From Synechococcus sp. CS-1330 (GTDB lineage Bacteria > Cyanobacteriota > Cyanobacteriia > PCC-6307 > Cyanobiaceae), in NCBI GenBank assembly GCA_025128025.1, contig JAHLYR010000047.1, positions 1-64,000 of the forward strand: a stretch of 64,000 nt of DNA, in the 5' to 3' direction. Below the pieces are notes generated by a model that was not told the origin of the DNA, did no database searches, and was given only the letters and a program-made list of their open reading frames with translations. A program made the translations under genes and the position numbers. Below are positions 25,303-35,694 of this stretch, piece by piece. Position 1 is the first letter of the stretch; every line of letters begins with the position of its first letter.

Positions 25303-26517
25303 TTGTCAGGAGTGTCTCTGCTCAAGGGCCGTATTAATCGACAGCTTTGGCTGTTGGTGGCTCTCACCGGAGCTGCTGGATCAGCACTAATGGCGCTTTT
25401 GGCTGGTGCCTTGGTGCTCTCCTACAACGCCAGGGAGATAGAGCGGAGTGCCACCAACTTGGAGCGTATCCTTAGCACCAGCATGACTGGCTACCGCCCG
25501 TTGCACGACCTGCAGCGGGATTTGCAGCGAGCAGCTGTCAATCAGGGCCTAGAGAGTGCCCTAGTTGTAGATGCTCGCGGGGTTGTGCTGGTGGCCTCCA
25601 ACAATGCCTTGGTGAACCTGCCCCTGCCGCACGTGTTGCAACTGGCAGATGAGCAGCCTTTGAGGGCTCTGTTCGCCGATTGCCCGAGTAGGGATGGGGT
25701 GGTGAGCTGCCTCAACCAGGACCGGCGCGTTTTTGTTGGCCCCCTGCCCTGGCTTGGTGGTGATTTTTTAGTGACGATGCGGCAGTCACCGCTTGCCCTG
25801 GAGGATCGGGGGGGTGGATTTGGCGATCGGGCCACCCTGATCACCGTTGTCAACCTGGACACCCAGCGCAATGAAGCGCTCACTTTTGTGCTGCTGGTCT
25901 TTATTGCCGGCACCATGCCCCTGATCTTTGGCTCCATTGGTTTGTTGTTGATGCTGCGGCGCCACTTACTGCCCGAGTTGCTCAATATGGCTCAGATTGA
26001 TGCCCTTTCTGGCATCTTCAATCGCCGCACTTTTATGGAGACTGCTAGAGAAGTGCTCGCCAAGGCGCAGCAAGTGGGTGTGCCTTGCTCCATGGCTTTG
26101 ATTGATGTTGATCACTTCAAGGCCATCAACGACAACAATGGCCATGAAGTGGGGGATCAGGTAATTCGCCACGTCTCAAAGTTCTTGGCTGGTGCGGGCC
26201 GCAGCACAGACCTGGTGGGGAGATTAGGGGGAGATGAATTCATAATCCTGTTGCAAAATCCCCGCGAACGGGCTGTGCAGATGTTGGATCGCACCCGTCA
26301 GCAGTTGCAGGTGAGCCCGCTGCGCAAGGACGGCGGCGGCGTGGTGGAGGTGGAGCTTTCCGTTGGAGTTGCCTCTACGGAAGGAACGAGCGGTTACGAC
26401 TTGGAGTTGTTGATGGCTGCCGCCGATGGCGCGCTTTACGTGGCTAAGGATCGTGGCCGCCATCAGGTGGTTTGTTTGGAAATGGAGGGCACCCAATTGC
26501 AGGCCCCTTTTGCTTAG
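25303..26517 (+). CDS. Diguanylate cyclase with periplasmic sensor domain
   Basis: A 404-residue protein. One transmembrane helix (about 15-40), a periplasmic segment of about 150 residues, a second helix (about 195-220) and a cytoplasmic GGDEF domain. The active motif LGGDEF is intact, with RSTD five residues before it as inhibitory site. The periplasmic part contains a Cys pair, C-x8-C (CPSRDGVVSC). This is the layout of receptors driven by a periplasmic partner, and the two solute-binding genes just upstream are the obvious candidates. The start is TTG 25303 with GGAG six bases before it; GTG 25312 is an alternative. Confidence 0.83.
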   Translation: MSGVSLLKGRINRQLWLLVALTGAAGSALMALLAGALVLSYNAREIERSATNLERILSTSMTGYRPLHDLQRDLQRAAVNQGLESALVVDARGVVLVASNNALVNLPLPHVLQLADEQPLRALFADCPSRDGVVSCLNQDRRVFVGPLPWLGGDFLVTMRQSPLALEDRGGGFGDRATLITVVNLDTQRNEALTFVLLVFIAGTMPLIFGSIGLLLMLRRHLLPELLNMAQIDALSGIFNRRTFMETAREVLAKAQQVGVPCSMALIDVDHFKAINDNNGHEVGDQVIRHVSKFLAGAGRSTDLVGRLGGDEFIILLQNPRERAVQMLDRTRQQLQVSPLRKDGGGVVEVELSVGVASTEGTSGYDLELLMAAADGALYVAKDRGRHQVVCLEMEGTQLQAPFA

Positions 26518-27395
26518 GCGGACTGCATGGTTGCGGCCGGCGCTTGGATATCTGCCTCAATGCTCCATTCCAGCAGGCTTTCGACGCCATTCGGCCCCGA
26601 AAAGCTGCCCGTGACTGCGGCGGTCAGCTCCGGCTTGGAGGAAGTGGCCAAGGTGATGTAGCGATCGTCGATCACGCCAATGCCGCTGGGATCAAAGCCC
26701 CGCCAGCCGGCACCTGGCAGATACACCTCGGCCCAGGCGTGCAGGTCGTAGCTCTCCGGCTTTGGTTCCACTAGGTGGTAGCCACTCACGAAGCGTGCCG
26801 GTAAACCCACGCAGCGGCAGGCCTCCACCATCAGCATCGCTAGATCGCGGCAGGACCCCACCCTTTCCTTGAGGGTGCGGCCTGCCGGCCAGGCCGGACC
26901 TACGTGTCGCTGGGTGTATTTGACCCGGTCTTGGATGATCTCCACCAGCTGTTGCAAAAACATCAGTGCCCTTTGATCGCTGCCCATCAGCGCTTCCTGG
27001 GCTATGTCCACCGCGGCTGGGTCGTGCTGGCCATTGGGTAGCCAGCCCTCCAGGCTGCCGGCCAGGTCACCGTTCAGGTGTCCCACTGGGTAGGGCAACA
27101 TCGGTTCGCTGCCCTCCAGGCAAACCTGCAGTAGTGGTGCCGGTTCCGTTTCCACCAGGCTGCTGGCCCGCACGATGAACGCATCTGTTGGCCCATTGAA
27201 ACGGGCCCGCAGAATTTCATCGCCGCTGGCTGCCACCAGGGGGTAGAGCCGCCCAGGCTCAGGCGTCACCACCAGCTGGAAGTCCAGTAGCCGCTGGAAG
27301 CCATGGCCCCGGGGCTTGAGGCAGAACCGGTGCGGACCCAGCAGCACCGGGGCGCTGTAGCGGTAGGTGAAGGTGTGGGTTACGCGGGCACGCAT
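26514..27395 (-). CDS. Transglutaminase-like cysteine protease
   Basis: A 293-residue protein with an N-terminal beta-rich region (FTYRYSAPVLLGPHRFCLKP) and a transglutaminase-like core. The catalytic triad is visible: Cys in RVGSCRDLAMLMVEACR, His in DLHAWAEVYLPG and Asp in RGFDPSG. This family occurs with alpha-E and circularly permuted ATP-grasp proteins; the three are thought to make and process an unknown peptide-like product. The order here is ATP-grasp, alpha-E, transglutaminase, all overlapping or nearly so. The stop overlaps the convergent GGDEF gene by four bases. Confidence 0.85.
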   Translation of the reverse strand: MRARVTHTFTYRYSAPVLLGPHRFCLKPRGHGFQRLLDFQLVVTPEPGRLYPLVAASGDEILRARFNGPTDAFIVRASSLVETEPAPLLQVCLEGSEPMLPYPVGHLNGDLAGSLEGWLPNGQHDPAAVDIAQEALMGSDQRALMFLQQLVEIIQDRVKYTQRHVGPAWPAGRTLKERVGSCRDLAMLMVEACRCVGLPARFVSGYHLVEPKPESYDLHAWAEVYLPGAGWRGFDPSGIGVIDDRYITLATSSKPELTAAVTGSFSGPNGVESLLEWSIEADIQAPAATMQSA

Positions 27396-28339
27396 GCGTG
27401 GTCGGCGATGAAGTAGCGCTGTTCGATCAGATCATGGAGCCGATTGAGGTCGCTTTGCAGGCCGTCGATCGACTCGTGCAAGCCTCCCGCAATCAGCTCG
27501 TCGATGCGGCTGTAGCTCCAGCGGGCCAGGGTGAGGCCGCTGAGGCATTCGAGCTCGTCTGGAGCTCCTGGCACCGCCTGGCCTCGCACGATTCTCAAGG
27601 TTTCGTGGATGCGCTCCAGGCAGTAGCGCACCGAGCGCGGAAAGATCGGGTCGAGCAGCAGGAAGCTGGCCACCGCCTTGGGCTCGATCGCCTGCTGGCG
27701 CGACTGGCGGAACATTTGATAGGCCCCGGCGCTACGCAGCAGCGAGATCCACTGCAGTTCATCGAGCACGCCCCCCACCTCATCAGGTGAAGGCAGCAGC
27801 AGGAAGTACTTCACATCGAGGATGCGGGTGGTTTTTTCAGCCCGCTCCAGCACCCGCCCCAGGCGGCTGAATTGCCAGGAGAGGTCGCGGCTGAGGGTGG
27901 CATCCGTGATGCCATAGAAAAGTTGGCAGGCCCGGCGGATGTCGCGAAGTTGCTCCTGGGGAGGCTGATTCCAGAAGCCTTTGCTGTCGAACAGTGTCCA
28001 ATAGATGTCGTTGAGCTGCTCCCACATCTCAGTGGTGATTACATCGCGGATTTGGCGAGCGTTTTCGCGGGCGATGGCGATGCAGTTCACCACGCTGTTG
28101 GGATTGTCTTCGGTTCGCACCAGAAACTCCACCACCTGCTCCGGGCTTCCTTCTGGATAAAGACGGTCGAATAGTTCCCGATCACCACTGGCATCAACCA
28201 GGGGCAGCCAGGGTTCAGCGCTGCCGGGTGGGCAGTCGAGGGCCATCGCTTCGCTCACCTCCACAAAGCGGGAGATGTTTTCGGCCCGCTCCACATAGCG
28301 GTTGATCCAATAAAGGGAGTCGGCGACGCGGCTCAGCAT
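27380..28339 (-). CDS. Alpha-E domain protein
   Basis: A 319-residue all-helical protein of the alpha-E (DUF403) family: MLSRVADSLYWINRYVERAE, then LSRDLSWQFSRLGRVLERAE and RFLLL-type segments (KYFLLLPSPDEVGG). Its biochemical role is unknown. It is almost always encoded with a circularly permuted ATP-grasp enzyme and a transglutaminase, as here. It overlaps the ATP-grasp gene by seven bases and the transglutaminase gene by 16. Confidence 0.85.
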   Translation of the reverse strand: MLSRVADSLYWINRYVERAENISRFVEVSEAMALDCPPGSAEPWLPLVDASGDRELFDRLYPEGSPEQVVEFLVRTEDNPNSVVNCIAIARENARQIRDVITTEMWEQLNDIYWTLFDSKGFWNQPPQEQLRDIRRACQLFYGITDATLSRDLSWQFSRLGRVLERAEKTTRILDVKYFLLLPSPDEVGGVLDELQWISLLRSAGAYQMFRQSRQQAIEPKAVASFLLLDPIFPRSVRYCLERIHETLRIVRGQAVPGAPDELECLSGLTLARWSYSRIDELIAGGLHESIDGLQSDLNRLHDLIEQRYFIADHACVPA

Positions 28340-29772
28340 GGTTGTTCACTCACGATCCAGGTGTCCTTGCAGCCGCCACCCTGGGAAGAGTTGACCACCA
28401 GGGAGCCTCGGCGTAGGGCCACCCGGGTGAGACCGCCCGGGCTTACCCAGGCCCCCTTGCCGCGCAGTACATAGGGCCGTAGATCAACGTGGCAGGGGAA
28501 CAGTTCGCCTTCGCTCAGCGAGGGCACGGTGGAGAGCTCAAGGGTGGGCTGGGCTACGTAGTTGCGGGGATCGGCCTGGATCTTGACTGCAAACTCGGCG
28601 ATCTCCTCGCTGCTGGCGTGGGGGCCGATGAGCATGCCGTAGCCACCGGCCTCGGCTACCGATTTCACCACCAGCTCACTGAGGTGGGCCAGCACGTAGG
28701 CCCGGTCGTCCTCCCTGGCGCAGAGGTAGGTGGGCACGTTTTCAATGATTGGATCTTCGCCGAGGTAGTAGCGGATCATTTCCGGCAGGTAGGCGTAGAT
28801 CAGCTTGTCGTCGGCTACGCCGGTGCCTGGTGCGTTGGCGATTGCCACCCGGCCGGCCCGGTAAGCGGCCATCAGGCCGCGCACCCCCAGCATCGAATCG
28901 CTGCGGAATACGGCCGGGTCGAGGAAGTCGTCGTCGATGCGCCGGTAGATCACATCCACCGGTTCGGGCCCGGCCGTGCTGCGCATCCACACCCGGTCGT
29001 CCTGGCAGATCAGGTCGCGGCCCTCCACTAGCTGGATGCCCATCTGCTGGGCCAGGTAGCTGTGCTCGAAGTAGGCGCTGTTGAACACCCCGGGGGTGAG
29101 CAGAACCACCTTGGGGGTATCGGTCCAGGGGGCCAGCTCCCGCAGGGTCTGCAGCAGGTGGGAGGGATAATCGTCGATCGGTTGCACGGTGCGGCCGGCA
29201 AACAGGCTCGGGAACATCCGCTTCATCACCCGGCGGTTTTCCAGGAAGTAGGCCACGCCGGAGGGGCAGCGCAGGTTGTCTTCCAGCACTCGCCAGGTGC
29301 CTTGACCATCGCGCACCAAATCCAAACCGGAGATGTGGCACCAGCGGCCTAGGGGCGGCTGGAAGCCCTGCAGTTGGGGTCGCCAGCCCTGGGAGCTCTC
29401 CACGTCCTGCCGCGGAATTACGCCGTCGTTCAGGATTTTTTGGGGTCCATAGACATCGGCCAGAAATAGGTCGATCGCCTCCAGCCGCTGGAACAGGCCT
29501 GCCTCGAGGCGTTGCCAGTCCGCGCTACCGATCAGCCGCGGCAGGGGGTCGAAGGGAAGGATGCGCTCACTCCCCTGGCGGCCCGAGTCATTGAGGCGAA
29601 AGGTGGCTCCCAGCCGCCGCAGCAACACGCCAGCAGCCGCGTGATTGCGGTTCAGTTCATCGAGGCCCAGCTGGCCCAGGGAGGAGAGCAGGGGCCGCAG
29701 GGTGCTCCGGGGCTGATCAGGGGCACTGAAGTATTCGTCGTAGCCCCGATTTGGTCTGTATTCCGTAAACAT
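28333..29772 (-). CDS. Circularly permuted ATP-grasp protein
   Basis: A 479-residue protein of the circularly permuted type 2 ATP-grasp family. Typical stretches include GLDELNRNHAAAGVLLRRLG, LFLADVYGPQKILNDGVIPR, LVRDGQGTWRVLEDNLRCP and AIANAPGTGVADDKLIYAYL. ATP-grasp enzymes join a carboxylate to an amine or thiol, and a peptide ligase role has been proposed for this family, with no known substrate. First gene of the three-gene operon. Its ATG faces the PilZ gene 145 bases away. Confidence 0.86.
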   Translation of the reverse strand: MFTEYRPNRGYDEYFSAPDQPRSTLRPLLSSLGQLGLDELNRNHAAAGVLLRRLGATFRLNDSGRQGSERILPFDPLPRLIGSADWQRLEAGLFQRLEAIDLFLADVYGPQKILNDGVIPRQDVESSQGWRPQLQGFQPPLGRWCHISGLDLVRDGQGTWRVLEDNLRCPSGVAYFLENRRVMKRMFPSLFAGRTVQPIDDYPSHLLQTLRELAPWTDTPKVVLLTPGVFNSAYFEHSYLAQQMGIQLVEGRDLICQDDRVWMRSTAGPEPVDVIYRRIDDDFLDPAVFRSDSMLGVRGLMAAYRAGRVAIANAPGTGVADDKLIYAYLPEMIRYYLGEDPIIENVPTYLCAREDDRAYVLAHLSELVVKSVAEAGGYGMLIGPHASSEEIAEFAVKIQADPRNYVAQPTLELSTVPSLSEGELFPCHVDLRPYVLRGKGAWVSPGGLTRVALRRGSLVVNSSQGGGCKDTWIVSEQPC

Positions 29773-29917
29773 GCCGCGCCACCTGCCATGGCGGGATCAT
29801 GTCCACCCGCTGGGGCTGACGCCGGTGTGGGTTGATACGGAAGGCCAGCTCCGTCCGTGGCGACTTCCCTCTTATGCCATTAGGGTGAGCTCACGGCAGC
29901 TCGATGGGGCTTTTGTG

Positions 29918-30429
29918 ATGCCTAGCCATCTCCCCAATCTTGCTGAAGAGACCGCTAAACGGTCTGGTGTCTCCTGGGCAGAACCCTTCGCTAAAGACCC
30001 AGGGGGCTTTGAGGCCGAAACAATCCTTACTGGGGATGAATACCTAGAAATCCTGGGTCCCGATGATGGTCAGCGCCGCTATGAAAGGACGGTGGCGCCA
30101 CCCTGTCGTCCGGTGCCGATTCAGCTGCTCAGCCCAGAAGGCGAGCCTCGCACCGAGTGGTTTTATGCCGACATCCTCGACATCAGCCTCGGTGGCTTGT
30201 GTCTGCTGATCACTGAAAACCACGACTTACAAGTAGGCCAAAAACTGTTGGTTGATTTCAAGGTGCACCGGGCCTCCGACTTGCATCGGGTGGCGGGCTT
30301 GGTGCGTTGGTTTGTGCGCTCCGGCACCGTTACCACCATGGGAGTGGGCTTCAGCGAACCTCTGCCCCTGCTTCCCCAGCTGCTGCCGGAGCGGCGCAAT
30401 CGCCTGCGGGACCCCAACGCGGTGGCTGA

Positions 30430-30433
<4 letters not shown>
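29918..30433 (+). CDS. PilZ domain protein (c-di-GMP effector candidate)
   Basis: A 171-residue protein. The C-terminal part resembles a PilZ domain: [15 protein letters not shown] gives the Arg-rich entry loop, [13 protein letters not shown] the DxSxxG motif, and [10 protein letters not shown]...MGVGFSEPL the closing strands. These two motifs bind c-di-GMP in characterised PilZ proteins. The N-terminal 55 residues have no recognised domain. ATG 29918 is chosen since the upstream frame to 29771 overlaps the divergent ATP-grasp start. It lies 3.4 kb from the c-di-GMP enzymes and overlaps the convergent ureC stop by four bases. Confidence 0.72.
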
Positions 30434-32151
<1,718 letters not shown>

Positions 32152-32175
32152 GGGGTGGGGTTGCCGGGATGGGCG

Positions 32176-32493
32176 TTAATCGAGCGGTCCGTTGACCAGG
32201 CCGTTGAAGCCGAAAATCCGGCGCTCGCCGGCGAAGGGCACCAGCTGCACTTCGCGGCTGTCGCCGGGCTCAAAGCGGATAGCCGTGCCGGCGGGGATAT
32301 CGAGCCGCAGGCCGCGGGCGGCGTCGCGGTCAAATTTGAGTGCGCTGTTGGCTTCGTGGAAATGGAAGTGGGAGCCCACTTGCACGGGCCGGTCGCCGCT
32401 GTTGGCCACCAGCAGCGTTGTCACGGGCCGGCCGGCGTTCAGCACGATTTCGCCGGGTTCGGGCAGTAGTTCACCAGGGATCAGGGGGGGCAT
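32176..32493 (-). CDS. ureB: Urease beta subunit
   Basis: A 105-residue structural subunit beginning [20 protein letters not shown] and carrying the conserved [19 protein letters not shown] and [20 protein letters not shown]. It packs against UreC in the (UreABC)3 trimer. The gene is separate from ureA, as usual in cyanobacteria, 24 bases upstream of ureC. Confidence 0.96.
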   Translation of the reverse strand: MPPLIPGELLPEPGEIVLNAGRPVTTLLVANSGDRPVQVGSHFHFHEANSALKFDRDAARGLRLDIPAGTAIRFEPGDSREVQLVPFAGERRIFGFNGLVNGPLD

Positions 32494-32519
32494 GGCGGAT
32501 CGGGGTTGTGGGGCAGCGA

Positions 32520-32822
32520 TCAGCGGATCGGGTTGTGCAGGGTCACAAGCTTGGTGCCGTCGGGAAACATCGCCTCGATCTGCACCTCACTCACCAGCTC
32601 CTCCACTCCCTCCATTACCTGTTGACGGCTCAGCCAGGTGCTGCCCTCGGCCATCAGGGCGGCAACGGTCTTGCCGTCGCGGGCGCCCTCGATCACCTGA
32701 AAGCTGAGCCAGGCCACCGCCTCAGGGTGGTTGAGCCGCAGGCCGCGGTTGAGCCGCCTCTCTGCCAGCAGAGCGGCAGTGACGATCAGCAGCTTGTCCT
32801 TTTCCTGGGGGGTTAGGTGCAT
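32520..32822 (-). CDS. ureA: Urease gamma subunit
   Basis: A 100-residue subunit with the full family pattern: [40 protein letters not shown], and [20 protein letters not shown] near the end. It completes the UreABC enzyme. It lies 26 bases upstream of ureB. Confidence 0.97.
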   Translation of the reverse strand: MHLTPQEKDKLLIVTAALLAERRLNRGLRLNHPEAVAWLSFQVIEGARDGKTVAALMAEGSTWLSRQQVMEGVEELVSEVQIEAMFPDGTKLVTLHNPIR

Positions 32823-32859
32823 GGCCCAACTTTGGCAGCTTTAGGGCGCCTTGACCCGT

Positions 32860-33786
32860 TCAGCCTGAACCCAAGGGCTGCTCCTGGAAGGGCCATACCC
32901 GCGGCAGTTCAGGGGCGGAGAGGCCGCGTGCGGCCCGGATCCGGGCCCATACCCTGGTGAACCAAAACCGGGCCGCCTGACTGGAGGGGCCGCGGTAGCG
33001 GGCGATCAGGCCCTGGTCTAGGGCGCCGCAGGCCAGGTCGCCCTCCAGGCCTTGGCGGTCGCTGCGGCAGTCGGCCAGTAGCTGGGCCAGGGCAGCGGCC
33101 CCCAGGGGCTGCGGCGCTGCCCACACCAGCGATCCCAGCACCGGTTGGCCCGCCATGCCGTGTTCTGCTGCGAGGCTGGCGCCGCTGATTTCTAGGGGAT
33201 CCACCAGCTCCCAGCGGCGACCTTCGGGGCCGCGGCGACAAACCTGCAGCCGTGAGCGCCAGCAGCCCTGGCCCAAGGTTTCGCCGGCAGCGCTGCGGCC
33301 TAGCCGTACGACGTCCATGCCCAGCCAGCTGGCCCCCGCTGCCAGCTCCACCGTGAGGCTCTGCTCCAGCAGTCCGCCGGCAAACAGCACCAGCTCCTGG
33401 GGCAGCCATTCCAGGTCGCTGCCGGCTTCGAGGCTGAAGTGGAAACTCTGCCGGGCCCACTGGCCCTGCGGCACCAAACGGGAGCGCCCCACCGTGCCGT
33501 ACACCTTCTGGGCCGCCACGCTGGTGAGCAGGGCCTGGCTGCCTGGGGCGAGGTGGGCCCGCAGGGTGAGTTGGTCGCCGCCCACCAGGCCGCCGGCGGT
33601 GTGCAGGAGGGGCAATTCGCAGCGGCCGTCTGCCTGGGGGTAGGCCCGTTGCAATTTCAGGGGGGATGTAGCCCAGCCCTGATGCACCGTGACCGGCGGC
33701 TCCCCCGGACTGCCCTGCCTGGCCGTGAACTCCAGCTCAGCGGCGCCGTGCCAGCGGCCTGCCGCAATGGTGTTGGGATGATTCAC
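32860..33786 (-). CDS. ureD: Urease accessory protein UreD
   Basis: A 308-residue accessory protein that binds apo-urease and, with UreF and UreG, delivers nickel. Family landmarks include HTAGGLVGGDQLTLRAHLAP, LTSVAAQKVYGT and LEWLPQELVLFAGG. The start is GTG at 33786. Only 36 bases separate it from the divergent ureE start, so each promoter must lie within the other reading frame unless the gene is served from elsewhere. Confidence 0.93.
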   Translation of the reverse strand: MNHPNTIAAGRWHGAAELEFTARQGSPGEPPVTVHQGWATSPLKLQRAYPQADGRCELPLLHTAGGLVGGDQLTLRAHLAPGSQALLTSVAAQKVYGTVGRSRLVPQGQWARQSFHFSLEAGSDLEWLPQELVLFAGGLLEQSLTVELAAGASWLGMDVVRLGRSAAGETLGQGCWRSRLQVCRRGPEGRRWELVDPLEISGASLAAEHGMAGQPVLGSLVWAAPQPLGAAALAQLLADCRSDRQGLEGDLACGALDQGLIARYRGPSSQAARFWFTRVWARIRAARGLSAPELPRVWPFQEQPLGSG

Positions 33787-33822
33787 CAGGCATGCTGCTC
33801 AAACACCATGGTGCACCCGGCG

Positions 33823-34338
33823 ATGGCCAGCTCCGAGCCTGCTGCCCAGCCGTTGGTGCTCCGTGAGCGCGGGCTGGCCGCCAGCCCTGGGGCCGTTCCT
33901 GCCTTGGTGCTGGCCCTTTCGGCGGCGGAGCGCACCCAGCTGCGGGGGTTGCGTTCTACACCCTGTGGCAGGCAGGTGCTACTGCAGCTGCCCCGGGGCT
34001 CAGCCCTGGAACCCGGTGAGTGGCTGGCCGCCACGGCTGCCGAACCGTTGGTGCAGGTGCAGGCGGCGGCGGAGGAGCTGATACAGGTGAGCAGCGCCGA
34101 TCCCCTAGCCCTGCTCCAGGCCGCCTATCACCTTGGCAATCGCCACGTGGCCATGGAGATCAGGGCTGGTGAACTGCGCCTGCTCGCCGATTCCGTGCTG
34201 GCCCACCTGCTGGAGCATCGCGGCCTGCAGGTGGATCAGCTGCAGGCGCCCTTTCAGCCCGAGTCCGGTGCCTACGGCTCCGCCCACGGCCACATCCACG
34301 GCCACATCCACGGCCACATCCACAGCCATGACCACTAG
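33823..34338 (+). CDS. ureE: Urease nickel metallochaperone UreE
   Basis: A 171-residue chaperone donating Ni(II) to UreG. The C-terminal domain holds YHLGNRHVAMEI, with the conserved metal-binding His, and the tail is His-rich: three GHIH units then SHDH, giving about nine histidines in the last 17 residues. The tail is encoded by near-identical 12-base repeats (GGCCACATCCAC). ATG 33823 is preferred; 33808 and 33778 are in-frame alternatives. It overlaps ureF by 11 bases. Confidence 0.92.
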   Translation: MASSEPAAQPLVLRERGLAASPGAVPALVLALSAAERTQLRGLRSTPCGRQVLLQLPRGSALEPGEWLAATAAEPLVQVQAAAEELIQVSSADPLALLQAAYHLGNRHVAMEIRAGELRLLADSVLAHLLEHRGLQVDQLQAPFQPESGAYGSAHGHIHGHIHGHIHSHDH

Positions 34339-34969
34339 CCGGTTGCGCTTGTTTCAATTGATTAGCCCGGCGCTGCCGGTGGGGGCCTTCAGTTATTCGG
34401 AGGGCTTGGAGGTGCTGGTGCAGCGCGGGCTTTTGCTGGATGGGGCTGGGGTGAGGGCCTGGCTGGAGGCTGAGCTGCAGCGCGGCACCCTGGCGCTGGA
34501 GGCGGCGAGCCTGCCGGGCTTGCTGGTGGCTGAGGTAGGCGAATTGCACGAGCGCGATAGCTGGTTGCTGGCCCTGCGGGAGGCGGCGGAGGTGCGCGCC
34601 CAGCAGCGTCAGATGGGCGCATCGCTGCTGGGGCTGCTGGCCGATCTGGGCTTCAATCCGCCCGCCTTGAACCTGGCCTGGCCGGCAGCCTTTGCCCTGG
34701 CGGGGCGCGCCCTCGAGGTTGCTGCCACCGAGCTGGTGGAGGCCTACTTGTATGGCTGGGTGGCAAACCAGCTAAGTGCGGCGTTGCGGCTGGTGCCCCT
34801 AGGACCCACCGAGGCCCAGCGCCTGCAGCTTGGCCTGGCGCCTTTGATCGCCGAGCGGGCCCTGGAATTGGCGGCTGCCGATCCCGACCAGCTCTGGAGC
34901 GGTGGTGTGGGTGCGGGTCTGGCCCAGTTGCGCCACGCCGAGCTGTACTCCAGGCTGTTTCGCAGCTGA
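34328..34969 (+). CDS. ureF: Urease accessory protein UreF
   Basis: A 213-residue all-helical accessory protein, with LFQLISPALPVGAFSYSEGL near the N-terminus and YGWVANQLSAALRLVPLGPT in the C-terminal half. UreF bridges UreD and UreG in the activation complex and gates GTP hydrolysis. The ATG lies within the His-tail codons of ureE, indicating coupled translation. ureG follows ten bases later. Confidence 0.94.
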   Translation: MTTSRLRLFQLISPALPVGAFSYSEGLEVLVQRGLLLDGAGVRAWLEAELQRGTLALEAASLPGLLVAEVGELHERDSWLLALREAAEVRAQQRQMGASLLGLLADLGFNPPALNLAWPAAFALAGRALEVAATELVEAYLYGWVANQLSAALRLVPLGPTEAQRLQLGLAPLIAERALELAAADPDQLWSGGVGAGLAQLRHAELYSRLFRS

Positions 34970-34978
34970 GCTGATCGG

Positions 34979-35575
34979 ATGAGCAAGCTGCGGGTGGGCG
35001 TAGCTGGGCCGGTGGGCTCGGGCAAAACGGCCCTGGTGGAGGCCCTGTGCCGGCGGCTGCGCGATCGCCTGCAGCTGGCGGTTGTCACCAACGACATCTA
35101 CACCCAGGAAGACGCCCAGTTCCTCACCCGAGTTGGGGCCCTGGAGCCAGAACGCATCCGCGGCGTCGAAACCGGCGGCTGCCCCCACACCGCCATCCGC
35201 GAGGACTGTTCGATCAACCGGGCGGCGGTAGCCGAGCTGGAGGCGGCCTTCCCAGATCTGGATCTGGTGCTGGTGGAGAGCGGCGGCGACAACCTGGCTG
35301 CCAGTTTCAGCCCCGAGCTGGTGGATCTCTGCATCTATGTGATCGATGTCGCCGCTGGCGACAAGATCCCCCGCAAGGGCGGCCCGGGAATCACCCGCTC
35401 CGACCTGCTGGTGATCAACAAGATCGACCTGGCTCCCATGGTGGGAGCCAGCCTTGAGGTGATGGCAGCCGACACCGAGCGCATGCGCCCTGGGCGCCCC
35501 TGGTGCTTCACCAACATCCGCAGTGGCGAAGGGCTGGAGGCGGTGGAGCAGTTTTTGTGGGCTCAGCTGCCCTAA
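34979..35575 (+). CDS. ureG: Urease accessory GTPase UreG
   Basis: A 198-residue SIMIBI-class GTPase that couples GTP hydrolysis to nickel insertion. Walker A is [15 protein letters not shown], the CPH metal-binding motif appears as [11 protein letters not shown], then [15 protein letters not shown] and the base-specificity motif NKIDLAP. Full length. Last of the ureEFG unit; the urt operon begins 120 bases downstream with its own promoter. Confidence 0.96.
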   Translation: MSKLRVGVAGPVGSGKTALVEALCRRLRDRLQLAVVTNDIYTQEDAQFLTRVGALEPERIRGVETGGCPHTAIREDCSINRAAVAELEAAFPDLDLVLVESGGDNLAASFSPELVDLCIYVIDVAAGDKIPRKGGPGITRSDLLVINKIDLAPMVGASLEVMAADTERMRPGRPWCFTNIRSGEGLEAVEQFLWAQLP

Positions 35576-35597
35576 TTGGCTGGTTTTTAACGGAACC

Positions 35598-35640
35598 GTT
35601 GCAACCGCTACCAAGTCAAGGTGTCACAACTGGATACCTT
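35598..35640 (+). promoter_or_regulatory. urtA: NtcA-type promoter of urtA
   Basis: GTT-N8-TAC (GTTGCAACCGCTAC, 35598-35611) matches the NtcA consensus GTAN8TAC with one mismatch. After 23 bases comes TACCTT (35635-35640), a TAN3T -10 box. Sequence and spacing fit a class II NtcA-activated promoter. A small hairpin CCGCT/AGCGG lies in the leader, and the Shine-Dalgarno GTAGGAG precedes the urtA ATG at 35695. Confidence 0.68.
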
Positions 35641-35694
35641 CCAGAGACCGCTAAATAGCAGCGGAACATTCAGCGGTTTCCCGTAGGAGTTTTT

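Noticed and set aside
28742-29341. Additional minus-strand frame inside the ATP-grasp gene
   Set aside because: It is an arginine- and proline-rich alternative frame of the real gene without start signal or homology.
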